A stretch of DNA of 56,534 bases from Gammaproteobacteria bacterium (GTDB taxonomy: Bacteria > Pseudomonadota > Gammaproteobacteria > Pseudomonadales > Pseudomonadaceae), in assembly GCA_903970465.1 (NCBI GenBank), contig CAJCIO010000136.1, positions 1 through 56,534 on the forward strand, read 5' to 3'. Below, in pieces: positions 16,911 through 25,373 of this stretch (the stretch's first letter is position 1; every line of letters begins with the position of its first letter). The translations under genes were made by a program, and so were the position numbers. Below the pieces are notes generated by a model. The model ran no database searches. It was not told the DNA's origin and was given only the letters and a program-made list of their open reading frames with translations.

Positions 16911-17702
16911 TCAGGGCTTGAACAGCTCACCCGGGGTCGCCCCGAACAGCCCTTTGAACGCCGCGATAAAAGCCGAAGGTGATTCATATCCACTGGACAA
17001 CGCCGCACGGGTAACGTTTCCGCCTTCCTCCAGAACATTGAGCGACGACAGCAGACGCATGCGCTGACGCCAAGCCCGAAAACTCAGCCCGGTTTCCTTC
17101 TGGAAACAACGCATCAAGGTTTTTTCCGAGGTGCCCATGTGCGCGGCCCAATCGCCCAAGGTCAAGGCATTGTCGGGTTGCTCGATCAACTGATTGCACA
17201 CCGACAACAGCCGTGGGTGCCGCGGCAAAGGCACCGAAAACTGCACCTCGGGCAGCCCCGCCAGTTGGTCCAGGAGCACCGCTACCAGGCGCGATTCAGC
17301 CGTATCGCCTTTTGGATATTCCACTGGCAGCTCGCAGAAGGTCTTGATCATCTCTCGGGCCAGCGGCGTGACTTCCAGCACCCGACAGCGCGACGGTGCC
17401 CAGTGGGAATGCTCGATACCGACATACAAGCTGCGCATTTCGGCACGGGTCGAGGTGGTGACTTCGTGCTCCAGACCGCCAGGGATCCACACACCCCACT
17501 GGGGGGGCGCATAAAAACTGCCTTCGTCGGTATGGACACCCAGCACGCCACTGATGGCGTAGGAAAACTGCACCCAGGCGTGTCGATGCCGGGGTGTCCA
17601 GGAACCGGCCCGCAGGCTTTCGGCGCGGGCGTAAAGGGGGCGGGGCAAGTGGCTGAGGGCGGGGACGCTGCGCGCCTCACCAAGATGTCCGTTAATCGGC
17701 AT
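16911..17702 (-). CDS. AraC-family transcriptional regulator with cupin sensor
   Basis: A 263-residue regulator. Residues about 25-130 form an AraC-type cupin (RHRHAWVQFSYAISG, PPQWGVWIPGGLEHEV), and the C-terminal 100 residues form the paired HTH (LTLGDWAAHMGTSEKTLMRC; SGYESPSAFIAAFKGLFG). It is divergent from the bile-acid/Na+ symporter-like gene with 86 bp between starts, so that transporter is the likely target. Effector unknown. Confidence 0.88.
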   Translation of the reverse strand: MPINGHLGEARSVPALSHLPRPLYARAESLRAGSWTPRHRHAWVQFSYAISGVLGVHTDEGSFYAPPQWGVWIPGGLEHEVTTSTRAEMRSLYVGIEHSHWAPSRCRVLEVTPLAREMIKTFCELPVEYPKGDTAESRLVAVLLDQLAGLPEVQFSVPLPRHPRLLSVCNQLIEQPDNALTLGDWAAHMGTSEKTLMRCFQKETGLSFRAWRQRMRLLSSLNVLEEGGNVTRAALSSGYESPSAFIAAFKGLFGATPGELFKP

Positions 17703-17788
17703 CGATTGGCCTTATGTCGCAAGACGGCGGAAGTTGTGCCACGTTATCCTCGCCGCACCTTAATTACAAATCCGTTTCAGGTCTTGTC

Positions 17789-18817
17789 ATGCATATTTTC
17801 CGTCATTTCAAACGCGTGGTAACCGACTGGTTCCTTTGCGGCATGTTGCTCGCCACCCTGCTGGCCTACCTGTTCCCGAGCTTCGGCAGCAAGGGCGGAG
17901 GCATGCATGCCGAGGTAGTGATCAATGTCGGCGTGTTCCTGGTGTTCTTCCTGCACGGGGTCAACCTGTCCAGCGAACAGATCGGCCATGGCCTCAAGAA
18001 CTGGCGCCTGCACATCATGGTGCAGGGCTTCACCTTCGTAGTGTTTCCATTGTTGTGGCTGCTGTGCAAGGTCACCTTGGGCACGCAGATCCCTGCCCTG
18101 CTGATGCTCGGGTTCCTCTACCTGTGCGCGCTGCCTTCGACCATCTCCTCGTCCGTCGCCCTGACCGGCAGTGCTGGCGGCAACGTGCCGGCGGCGATTC
18201 TCAATGCCAGCGCGTCCAGCGTCCTGGGCATTTTCATCACCCCTTGGCTGGTGAGCCTGGTGCTCGGCTCCGGCGCGGGTGGTATCGACCTCGGTTCGAC
18301 GCTGATCGATCTCTGCGCCATGCTCCTGCTGCCGCTGGTCCTCGGGCAGTTGGTCCGGCCGCTGCTCGGCAAGTTCTTCGCCCGCCACAAGCGCTACACC
18401 AACATCATCGACAAAGTAGTGATTCTGCTGCTGGTGTACTCAGCATTCTGCGGATCGATGACCTCGGGCATGTGGCATCAGCAAGGCACCTCGGTGATTC
18501 TCACCGCCTTTATCGGCGTAACGATCCTGCTGGCGCTGATCCTGACGCTCACCACCCGCACCGCCAAACTGCTCAAATTCAAACACGCCGATGAAGTGGC
18601 GGCAGTGTTCTGCGCCAGCAAGAAATCCCTGGCTGCCGGTGCGCCCATGGCGGCATTGATTTTCGGCAACAACCCGGGGCTGGGCCTGATTCTGCTGCCG
18701 ATCATGATCTACCACCCGCTGCAGTTGATCGTGTGCTCGGTCATGGCGGAAAACTACTCGAACCGGCTGAAGTCCGGCGTGTTGAGCGGTGATGAAGAGG
18801 TCACCAGCCCGGCATGA
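17789..18817 (+). CDS. Bile acid:sodium symporter-like transporter (SBF_like/YfeH family)
   Basis: A 342-residue inner-membrane protein with about ten helices. The N-terminus (FKRVVTDWFLCGMLLATLLA) and blocks LCALPSTISSSVALTGSAGG and AAVFCASKKSLAAGAPM match the YfeH/P7 group of the bile acid:Na+ symporter superfamily, which has the BASS-type crossover helices. I chose ATG 17789 because the residues before it are polar and non-conserved; no strong RBS is seen there. Driven divergently from the AraC regulator at 16911-17702. The natural substrate of this group is unknown. Confidence 0.85.
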   Translation: MHIFRHFKRVVTDWFLCGMLLATLLAYLFPSFGSKGGGMHAEVVINVGVFLVFFLHGVNLSSEQIGHGLKNWRLHIMVQGFTFVVFPLLWLLCKVTLGTQIPALLMLGFLYLCALPSTISSSVALTGSAGGNVPAAILNASASSVLGIFITPWLVSLVLGSGAGGIDLGSTLIDLCAMLLLPLVLGQLVRPLLGKFFARHKRYTNIIDKVVILLLVYSAFCGSMTSGMWHQQGTSVILTAFIGVTILLALILTLTTRTAKLLKFKHADEVAAVFCASKKSLAAGAPMAALIFGNNPGLGLILLPIMIYHPLQLIVCSVMAENYSNRLKSGVLSGDEEVTSPA

Positions 18818-18932
18818 AGGCAGCGGACCAGATGGCGCTTGCCATCTGGTCGCCGCAGGCTTGCACAAAACTTCTAGACGGGCGCACCGTATCACTCGAT
18901 AACTGTCTGCCCGCCATCACCTTTATAAACCC

Positions 18933-19769
18933 ATGAATGCACACAACTGGATCGATCTCAGCCAGGACCGGAGCACCGGGATCGAGACCTTGCGCGCGCA
19001 TTTCAAGGGTCATGCCTACGATCCGCACTGGCACGACAGCTATCTGGTGGGCTTTACCGAGCAGGGCGTGCAGCAGTTCCATTGCCGACGGCAGAAATAC
19101 GCCAGCACGCCAGGGCAGATATTCCTGCTGGAGCCAGGGGATATCCACGACGGCGATGCACCCACTGAAGAAGGCTTCACCTATCGGATGCTCTACCTTG
19201 AGCCCCGTTGGTTCGAGCGCGAGCTGAGCCAGCTGTTCGAGAACGCCCCCGCGCAACAAGTACTGACCTTCGCGCACAACCTCACCCAGGATCCGCGCCT
19301 GAGTCAGGCCATCGCCGATGCCTTCGCCGCGCTGCACAGCCAGGAACTGCTGATCGTGCGGCAGAGTGCGCTGGATCGCTTGCTGGAACAGCTGACCGGG
19401 CACCTGCATTGGCGCCAGCGGCACAATCCTGACCCACGGATGCCGCTGGTAGCCTCGCGCGCCAGAGACTATCTGCAGGCCAATGTGCACCAGGACGTGG
19501 GGCTGGAGGAGCTGGCGCAGGCCTGCAACGTCGACCGTTTCCGCCTGACCCGTGCCTTCAAGGCCGCCTTCGGCCTGCCGCCCCATGCCTATCTGGTGCA
19601 ACTGCGCCTGGCCAAGGCACGTCGACAACTGGCCAACGGCGACTTCCCGGCGCAAGTGGCCAGCGACCTCGGCTTTGCCGATCAAAGCCATTTGGGCCGA
19701 TGGTTCGTGCGCGCCTATGGCATCAGCCCGGCGGCCTACCGCAGACGCTGCTCAAACCTTCCAGACTGA
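18933..19769 (+). CDS. AraC-family transcriptional regulator
   Basis: A 278-residue regulator: N-terminal arabinose-binding-type cupin (HDSYLVGFTEQGVQQF, LLEPGDIHDGDAP) and C-terminal double HTH (VGLEELAQACNVDRFRLTRA; LGFADQSHLGRWFVRAYG). The LysE-type exporter follows 54 bp downstream on the same strand. This AraC-LysE pairing is common in Pseudomonas and suggests the regulator senses an amino acid or similar molecule and controls its export. Confidence 0.88.
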   Translation: MNAHNWIDLSQDRSTGIETLRAHFKGHAYDPHWHDSYLVGFTEQGVQQFHCRRQKYASTPGQIFLLEPGDIHDGDAPTEEGFTYRMLYLEPRWFERELSQLFENAPAQQVLTFAHNLTQDPRLSQAIADAFAALHSQELLIVRQSALDRLLEQLTGHLHWRQRHNPDPRMPLVASRARDYLQANVHQDVGLEELAQACNVDRFRLTRAFKAAFGLPPHAYLVQLRLAKARRQLANGDFPAQVASDLGFADQSHLGRWFVRAYGISPAAYRRRCSNLPD

Positions 19770-19823
19770 ACCCCTCGCCCCGGGCACCATGGCGTTTCTA
19801 TCGCGCCACAGAGCCTGACTGCC

Positions 19824-20423
19824 ATGCCTGCCACCCTGCTGCCGTTTTTGTTGTTCGCCTTCGTGTCATCGATCACGCCAGGCCCAACCAATATTCTCGT
19901 CCTCAGCAACGCCGCTCGTTATGGCTTGCTGGCTTCACTGCCGAGTGTGCTGGGCGCCTGCGGTGGCGCAGCACTGCTGGTATTGGCCGTGGGCACCGGG
20001 CTCGGCGAATCCTTGCTCAAAGTCCCGGGCGTTCATCTGGCGATGACTGCCGTCGGCCTGCTCTGGCTGAACTGGCTGGCCTGGAAGATCTACTCCAGCC
20101 CCACCGAGGCCTTGACCGCCAAGGATTCATCGCGCAAGTTCGGGCTGGTCGATGCGGCGAGTCTGCAATTGGTCAATCCGAAGACCTGGATGATGGCGCT
20201 GGCGGTGATCAGCGTGTTCACCACCAGTGCCGCTGACCAAGGCCGCGAAGTGGCGTGGTTGTCACTGGCGTTTTTCCTGGTGGCCATGCCGTGCATGGGC
20301 AGCTGGGCGCTGCTCGGCGCAGGCTCCGCGCGCTGGCTGAAATCACCCGCTGCGCTTGGCCGTTTGAACAAGATTCTGGCGGTAGTGCTGTTGATTTCGG
20401 CGTGGAGCAGCCTGCTCGCATAA
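19824..20423 (+). CDS. LysE/RhtB family exporter
   Basis: A 199-residue inner-membrane protein with six hydrophobic segments. The N-terminal SSITPGPTNILVLSNAARYG is the RhtB/LysE signature (motif xxxxPGPxxxxxxxxxxxxG), and NPKTWMMALAVISVF is the conserved mid-protein block. By family it exports amino acids or homoserine-lactone-like compounds. Its gene follows an AraC regulator. Confidence 0.9.
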   Translation: MPATLLPFLLFAFVSSITPGPTNILVLSNAARYGLLASLPSVLGACGGAALLVLAVGTGLGESLLKVPGVHLAMTAVGLLWLNWLAWKIYSSPTEALTAKDSSRKFGLVDAASLQLVNPKTWMMALAVISVFTTSAADQGREVAWLSLAFFLVAMPCMGSWALLGAGSARWLKSPAALGRLNKILAVVLLISAWSSLLA

Positions 20424-20501
20424 ATTCGCCATGAAGGCTGAGCGAGCGCTTGATTCGGCGCCGTTTCCCCCTGAAGCTATGCACCTTCAGGAGCCTGCCC
20501 C

Positions 20502-20807
20502 ATGAACCTCGTCGAACTCACCGAACGCCTGCATCGCATCCGCGATAACAACGACTGGCGCCAATTCCATAGCCCGAAAAACCTGGCCATGGCCGCCAGC
20601 GTGGAGATGGCCGAGCTGGTGGAAATCTTCCAGTGGCTCAGCGAAGACCAGTCACGCAGCCTGCCCCCCGAGCAATTGGCCCATGCCGGCCAGGAAGTGG
20701 GCGATGTGGTCCTCTACCTGTTGCTGCTATGCAGCGAGCTGGGGCTGGACATGGACGCGGTGGTGCGCAGCAAACTCGCCGACAGCGAACGGCGCTTCGC
20801 CAAATGA
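20502..20807 (+). CDS. MazG-like nucleotide pyrophosphohydrolase
   Basis: A 101-residue all-alpha NTP pyrophosphatase of the MazG/RS21-C6 (dCTPase) type. The two metal-binding helices are visible: ASVEMAELVEIFQW (ExxE, about residues 31-44) and AGQEVGDVVLYLLLL (ExxD, about 62-76). It is thought to hydrolyse non-canonical or excess (d)NTPs such as dCTP analogues. The stop overlaps the start of cmoM (ATGA), so the two are translationally coupled. Confidence 0.9.
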   Translation: MNLVELTERLHRIRDNNDWRQFHSPKNLAMAASVEMAELVEIFQWLSEDQSRSLPPEQLAHAGQEVGDVVLYLLLLCSELGLDMDAVVRSKLADSERRFAK

Positions 20808-21559
20808 AAGACCGCCACTTCGATCAACTGGCGACCCGCTTCGCCGAGAAAATCTACGGTGGGCCTAAAGGCGCCATTCGCCTGGCCGTGCTCCAGGCCG
20901 ACCTCAGCGAAGCGCTGCCCTCTCGACCGTTACGGGTGCTCGATATCGGTGCCGGTCTTGGCCACATGTCGCTGTGGCTGGCCCAGCAGGGGCACGCGGT
21001 CACCCTTGCCGAACCCGCTGCGCCGATGCTCGAAGGCGCGCGCCAGCGCTTCGCGGAGGCTGGGCTCGAGGCGACCTTCATCCATGCGCCCTGGCAGGAA
21101 CTGCCACGGCTGCTGGAAGAGCGCTATGACCTGGTGATCTGCCACGCCGTGCTTGAGTGGCTCGCCGAACCCCATGCAATCCTGCCAGTGCTGCAGCACT
21201 TCACTGCCGCTGACGGCTGGCTGTCGCTGGCGTTCTACAACCGTGACGCGCTGGTCTATCGCAATCTGCTGAAGGGCCACTTTCGCAAGTTGCGCGGCGA
21301 GAGCCTGGCCGGCATGAAACAAAGCCTGACCCCGCAAATGCCCTTGGACCCTCGCGACCTGGCCACGCAACTCGCCAGCGCCTGGCGAGTCGAATCGTCC
21401 AGCGGCGTGCGGGTTTTTCACGATTACATGCCCAGAGACTTCCAGGACAAGGCGGCACTCGCCGACTTGCTGGACATGGAGCTGGCTCACCGCCGCCATC
21501 CGGCCTTTGCCGGGCTGGGGCGTTATCTGCACTGGATCTGTCGGCCACTCGCCGATTGA
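20804..21559 (+). CDS. cmoM: tRNA 5-carboxymethoxyuridine methyltransferase CmoM
   Basis: A 251-residue SAM-dependent methyltransferase. Start MKDRHFDQLATRFAEKIYGG closely follows E. coli CmoM (formerly SmtA), and the Rossmann motif I is VLDIGAGLGHMSLWLA (about residues 45-60). The enzyme methylates the carboxyl of cmo5U34 to mcmo5U in tRNA wobble positions. ATG at 20804 overlaps the MazG-like gene's stop. The longer open frame upstream lies over that gene and is not used. Confidence 0.9.
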   Translation: MKDRHFDQLATRFAEKIYGGPKGAIRLAVLQADLSEALPSRPLRVLDIGAGLGHMSLWLAQQGHAVTLAEPAAPMLEGARQRFAEAGLEATFIHAPWQELPRLLEERYDLVICHAVLEWLAEPHAILPVLQHFTAADGWLSLAFYNRDALVYRNLLKGHFRKLRGESLAGMKQSLTPQMPLDPRDLATQLASAWRVESSSGVRVFHDYMPRDFQDKAALADLLDMELAHRRHPAFAGLGRYLHWICRPLAD

Positions 21560-21572
21560 CGGGAGAAACCTG

Positions 21573-22181
21573 ATGCCACGCCGTTTCGCTGTCGCGTCGT
21601 TGTGCCTGGGCCTGGCCGCTTGCCAGAGCCCCAACCCATATGTCGCCAGCTCCAACCCCTTGCCGCCCGCGCCGCCGCAGGCCGCGCAGACCTTCGATGC
21701 CAGCGCCTATCCAGCCGCGCCGCGAGATTACGGGCGCTACCGCAATTGGGCCTGGGTCAATAATCAATTGCCGGCCGGCAGCAATCTGGCCGACCCGGCG
21801 CTGATTGCCGAGGTGGTCAGCAATGGCCTCGATCAGCGCGGCCTGCGACCGGCCCGCAGTGGCATACCAGACCTGCGCGTGGCAGCGGACCTGCATGTCG
21901 AGCGCCGTTTGCAACAAGTGACCGATGACTACGGCCCCGGTTACGGGCCTGGCTTCGGCCCCCGCGGCCCTTATGGTTACGGCCCCTATGGGCCGCCGCC
22001 GGTAACACGCACTTATGAAGTGCAAGTCCTGGTAGTGCGCATCCAGTTGTACGATGGCACCAGTGGCCAACCCCTGTGGAGTGCCAGCGCCGAGACCGGT
22101 ACCCAGGGCAGTGAGAGCCAACGCGCCGACGCCTTGCGTCAAGCCGTGGCAAAAGCCCTGACGGCCTACCCTCCCAGTTGA
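21573..22181 (+). CDS. DUF4136 lipoprotein A
   Basis: A 202-residue exported lipoprotein: signal peptide with lipobox LGLAAC (Cys about residue 18). The DUF4136 fold follows, starting at ASAYPAAPRDYGRYRNWAW. A flexible Gly/Pro/Tyr-rich loop (PGYGPGFGPRGPYGYGPYG) interrupts it at about residues 125-145. RBS gggaga before ATG 21573. Function of DUF4136 proteins is unknown; they are outer-membrane lipoproteins in Pseudomonas. The next gene is a paralogue, 16 bp away. Confidence 0.88.
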   Translation: MPRRFAVASLCLGLAACQSPNPYVASSNPLPPAPPQAAQTFDASAYPAAPRDYGRYRNWAWVNNQLPAGSNLADPALIAEVVSNGLDQRGLRPARSGIPDLRVAADLHVERRLQQVTDDYGPGYGPGFGPRGPYGYGPYGPPPVTRTYEVQVLVVRIQLYDGTSGQPLWSASAETGTQGSESQRADALRQAVAKALTAYPPS

Positions 22182-22197
22182 GTTCGTGGAGAAACCC

Positions 22198-22758
22198 ATG
22201 TTCAGTCGTATTGCGTTACTGGCCTTTGCACTATTGTTGACGGCCTGCCAGACCCAACAAGCCAACCTCGACTTCGACGCCAGCCGTGACTTCGGCGCGT
22301 ATCGCAGCTGGGCGTGGAAAACCCCGGCACTGCAATATCGCCCGGATGACCCGCGCATCAAAAGCGACCTCACCGAACAACGCATTCGTCAATCGGTCGG
22401 CGACCAGCTCGAGCAGCGCGGATTACGCGCCGCGCAGCCCGGAGCCAAGCCCGACGTCCTGGTGCAGGCCTATTACATCGTCGATACCCGTCAACAGCAG
22501 ATCAGCACACCCTACGGCGGCCCTTGGGGCGGACCCTGGGGTGGCCCGTGGGGCGCTGGTTTCTACAACGAAACACGCACCGTCGACTACCGCGTCGTCA
22601 CCTTGCAGGTCGACCTGCTGGACGCGCGCGACGGCAAGCTGGTATGGCGCGGCAGGCGCGACAGCGTGCTCAGCGACGCGCCTCAGGGCCCAACGGAACG
22701 CAGTGCCAGCATCGCCAAGAGCGTGGGTTTGATCATGTCCAACTATCCACCCCGGTAA
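22198..22758 (+). CDS. DUF4136 lipoprotein B (paralogue)
   Basis: A 186-residue lipoprotein with lipobox LLTAC (Cys about 16). It shares the DUF4136 core with its neighbour: DFGAYRSWAWKTP here against DYGRYRNWAWVNN there, both followed by a Gly/Pro loop (here GGPWGGPWGGPWG) and a C-terminal KLVWRGRRDSV strand. Start ATG 22198 has ggag 7 bp upstream; the GTG at 22186 is not needed. Product of a tandem duplication with strong divergence. Function unknown. Confidence 0.88.
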   Translation: MFSRIALLAFALLLTACQTQQANLDFDASRDFGAYRSWAWKTPALQYRPDDPRIKSDLTEQRIRQSVGDQLEQRGLRAAQPGAKPDVLVQAYYIVDTRQQQISTPYGGPWGGPWGGPWGAGFYNETRTVDYRVVTLQVDLLDARDGKLVWRGRRDSVLSDAPQGPTERSASIAKSVGLIMSNYPPR

Positions 22759-22919
22759 TAAAGCTGACTGTCCTGGCAGGGATTTCAGCGGTGAGCTTGA
22801 CCGGGACAGGATTGCGTACTAAATCGATAAGGGGGGGTGTTTAAAACACCCTCGGGCAGAGCCGGTTTTTGATTCAGAGCTTTCCGATCCAACGCTTGCC
22901 CAGGGATGTGTATTACCCG

Positions 22920-23390
22920 ATGCAAAGCCTCGTCTTGTTGATCTGGTTCACCCTGTGTGCTGAACAGGACATCCGTCTGCGGCAGATCGCCGACGGGCTG
23001 ACACTGGGAGGTGGCCTCTGCGCACTCCTGTATCTGTTCACTACCGGCCATACCTGGATGGGCGCCAGTGTGCCTGAAGGGGCTTTCGCCCTGGCGCTGA
23101 GCATGGCGCTGACACTGCCGGCCCACCTCATGGGCCGCCTCGCCGCCGCCGACGTCAAACTGCTGGGCAGCTTGGCCTTGGCCACCGATGAAATGCACCT
23201 GATCGGTACCTTGGTAGGCGCTGGGGTGATCGCCGCCGCCTGGATGCTGGTCATGCCCAGGCTATGGAAGCTGTTCAACAAACAGTGGCGTCTGCGCCTG
23301 GCCAATCTGGGCCCGGACGCGCAGACCACGCTGCCGGTAGCACCATTTCTGCTGGCTGGATTCCTTGCTGCCCTCGCATGGGTGCACTGA
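22920..23390 (+). CDS. A24-type prepilin peptidase (orphan, CpaA/TadV-like)
   Basis: A 156-residue inner-membrane protein with about five hydrophobic segments, typical of the short prepilin peptidases of Tad/Flp systems. The first catalytic Asp lies in CAEQDIRLRQIADGL (about residues 14-28); the second in LAAADVKLLGSLAL (about 79). The usual GxGD here reads AAAD: the Asp is kept but the flanking glycines are not. No pilin or Tad assembly gene is in the window, so it may act on substrates encoded elsewhere. I chose ATG 22920; a TTG at 22869 is in frame but has no better RBS. Confidence 0.78.
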   Translation: MQSLVLLIWFTLCAEQDIRLRQIADGLTLGGGLCALLYLFTTGHTWMGASVPEGAFALALSMALTLPAHLMGRLAAADVKLLGSLALATDEMHLIGTLVGAGVIAAAWMLVMPRLWKLFNKQWRLRLANLGPDAQTTLPVAPFLLAGFLAALAWVH

Positions 23391-23419
23391 GCGTTGCACT
23401 GTTGCGCTGCAGAAGCAAA

Positions 23420-23433
23420 GCTTGCTCGCGAAG
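23420..23433. repeat. Solitary REP arm
   Basis: GCTTGCTCGCGAAG with the surrounding GC-rich context matches the REP core of 3731-3794. No clear partner arm nearby. Confidence 0.55.
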
Positions 23434-23582
23434 GGGCCAGCCCTGCCTGCACGGGATCATGACGTCGTCACCGATGTATTCGCCAGTCCTTGCCTGTGGG
23501 CAGGGAACTACCCATGGTGTCAGATGGCCCAAGGCTGAGATCCGGCGCATACTCCGGCACTTTCATCAGGAAGACACTCTCC

Positions 23583-23876
23583 ATGTATGTAGAAAGTTTT
23601 TTCGAATGGCTAGGCCAGGCATTCGGCGCAGTGATCAAATTCATCATCGATACCTTCGGCTGGTTCTTCAACATGCTTGGCCATGCCGGTGGCAACTTTG
23701 TCGACGGCCTGGCCCGCACGCTGGGGATGGACACCTCATTGATCAGCATCGTCGCGCTGATCGTCGGTCTGTTGTTTCTGTATTCGGCGGTTCGGGCGTT
23801 CATGCGCGCCGCCATCATCAGCGGGATCATCTGGGCGGTGCTGGGGCTGTGGTTGTTGAGCTGGATCGTGCACTGA
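23583..23876 (+). CDS. Small membrane protein of unknown function (97 aa)
   Basis: An amphipathic N-terminal half rich in aromatic residues (WLGQAFGAVIKFIID, FGWFFNMLGHAGGNF) precedes two hydrophobic helices (SLISIVALIVGLLFLYSAV, about residues 52-70; AAIISGIIWAVLGLWLLSW, about 77-95). I recognise no family. The start at 23583 was chosen because the in-frame upstream extension is polar and not protein-like. It stands alone: the prepilin peptidase ends 192 bp upstream and the MATE gene starts 159 bp downstream, with REP sequences on both sides. Confidence 0.65.
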   Translation: MYVESFFEWLGQAFGAVIKFIIDTFGWFFNMLGHAGGNFVDGLARTLGMDTSLISIVALIVGLLFLYSAVRAFMRAAIISGIIWAVLGLWLLSWIVH

Positions 23877-23899
23877 GAATGGCATTGAGTGGGCTGACG

Positions 23900-23970
23900 C
23901 TTCGCGGGCAGAGCCCGCTACCAGAGGAGATTGCGTAATCGGCAGCGGGCTCGCGCATTCGGCGGCGAAG
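23900..23970. repeat. REPIN-like inverted element
   Basis: Outer arms CTTCGC (23900-23905) and GCGAAG (23965-23970) enclose a strong hairpin GCGGGCAGAGCCCGC and a second GCGGGC core. It separates the small membrane protein gene from the MATE gene. Confidence 0.65.
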
Positions 23971-24035
23971 GGCTCTCTGGATTCATCCACAACCCTCTGA
24001 CACACCGCTACAATGCGGGCCCGTGAGGAGCCTGC

Positions 24036-25373
24036 ATGTCCCAATTACTCAACGACTGGCGCGATCGCCCGACCCACCGCCGGGTCTGGGCGCTGGCAGC
24101 GCCGATGATCCTGTCAAATCTTTCCGGCCCCCTGGTCACGCTGGTCGACAGCACCGTGATCGGCCACTTGCCCCACGCCCATCAACTGGGTGCCGTGGCG
24201 GTGGGCGGCAGTCTGTACGGGCTGCTGGCCTGGTCCATGGGGTTTCTGCGCATGGGCGCTACCGGCTTTGCCGCCCAGGCCGCCGGGCGCAATGACGGCG
24301 GCGGCTTGCGCCAGGTGCTGGTGCAAGGACTGCTGCTGGCACTGTTGTTGACCGTGGTGTTGGCTGTCTGTGCCGCGCCCTTCGTGCGAGCGTCGCTGGA
24401 CTTGATGCATCCCTCGCCCGAGCTGCTGCAAAGCACCTTGGACTTTTTCTACACGCGGCTGCTCGGCTTGCCTGCCGCCCTGGCGAGTTACGCGCTGGTC
24501 GGCTGGTTTCTCGGCACCCAGAACGCCCGCGCGCCACTGATCATATTGCTGACCACCAACGGCCTGAACATCGTCCTCAACCTGTGGTTCGTGCTGGGGC
24601 TGGACTGGGGTGTGGTGGGCTGCGCCCAGGCGTCGGTGATTTCCGAATGGGTCGCAGTGCTGATCGGCCTGTGGCTCACCCGCCCGGCGCTACGATCCTA
24701 CCCCGGGCGCATGGGCTGGGCGGCGTTGAAGCTGTGGCGCAGCTGGCAACCGCTGCTGACCGTCAACCGCGATATCTTCATCCGCAGCATGGCCTTGCAG
24801 GCGGTGTTCTACCTGATCACGGTGCAGGGTGCGCGTCTGGGCGATGCCACCGTGGCGGCCAACGCTTTGCTGCTCAACGGACTGTTACTCACCGCCCAGG
24901 CGCTGGATGGTCTGGCCCATGCCGTGGAGGCCCTGTGCGGCCACGCCATCGGTGCCCGTGATCGGGTAGCGCTGAGGCGTTCGATGGTGGTGGCCGGTGG
25001 CTGGTCATTGCTGGCTAGCCTGGTCTTCGCAGTGTTCTTCCTGCTGGGTGGACACCTGTTCATCGCCCTGCAAACCGACATCCTCGCCGTGCGCGAAACC
25101 GCCGATCACTACCTCGCCTACCTGGCTTTGCTGCCACTGATCGCGGTGTGGAGCTATTTGCTGGACGGGCTGTTCATCGGCGCCACCCGAGCACGGGAGA
25201 TGCGCAACGGCATGGTGATCAGTCTGTTGCTGGTGTTGCCGGTCGGCTGGTTCACCCAGGGCCTGGGCAATCATGGGCTGTGGATCAGTTTTCTGCTGTT
25301 CATGGCGCTGCGGGCAATCACCCAAGGCATCATCGCCTGGCGCCTGCAGCAAAGGCACGCCTGGTTCGACTAG
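24036..25373 (+). CDS. MATE family efflux transporter (DinF-like)
   Basis: A 445-residue inner-membrane exporter with 12 hydrophobic helices in two MATE repeats: RVWALAAPMILSNLSGPLVT (first repeat, with the Asp in LVDSTVIGHL) and VNRDIFIRSMALQAVFYL (second). The pattern is of the DinF subgroup, with Na+ or H+ as the coupling ion. RBS gaggag before ATG 24036. The stop overlaps the stop of the convergent esterase gene (CTAG, 25370-25373). Substrate unknown. Confidence 0.9.
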   Translation: MSQLLNDWRDRPTHRRVWALAAPMILSNLSGPLVTLVDSTVIGHLPHAHQLGAVAVGGSLYGLLAWSMGFLRMGATGFAAQAAGRNDGGGLRQVLVQGLLLALLLTVVLAVCAAPFVRASLDLMHPSPELLQSTLDFFYTRLLGLPAALASYALVGWFLGTQNARAPLIILLTTNGLNIVLNLWFVLGLDWGVVGCAQASVISEWVAVLIGLWLTRPALRSYPGRMGWAALKLWRSWQPLLTVNRDIFIRSMALQAVFYLITVQGARLGDATVAANALLLNGLLLTAQALDGLAHAVEALCGHAIGARDRVALRRSMVVAGGWSLLASLVFAVFFLLGGHLFIALQTDILAVRETADHYLAYLALLPLIAVWSYLLDGLFIGATRAREMRNGMVISLLLVLPVGWFTQGLGNHGLWISFLLFMALRAITQGIIAWRLQQRHAWFD

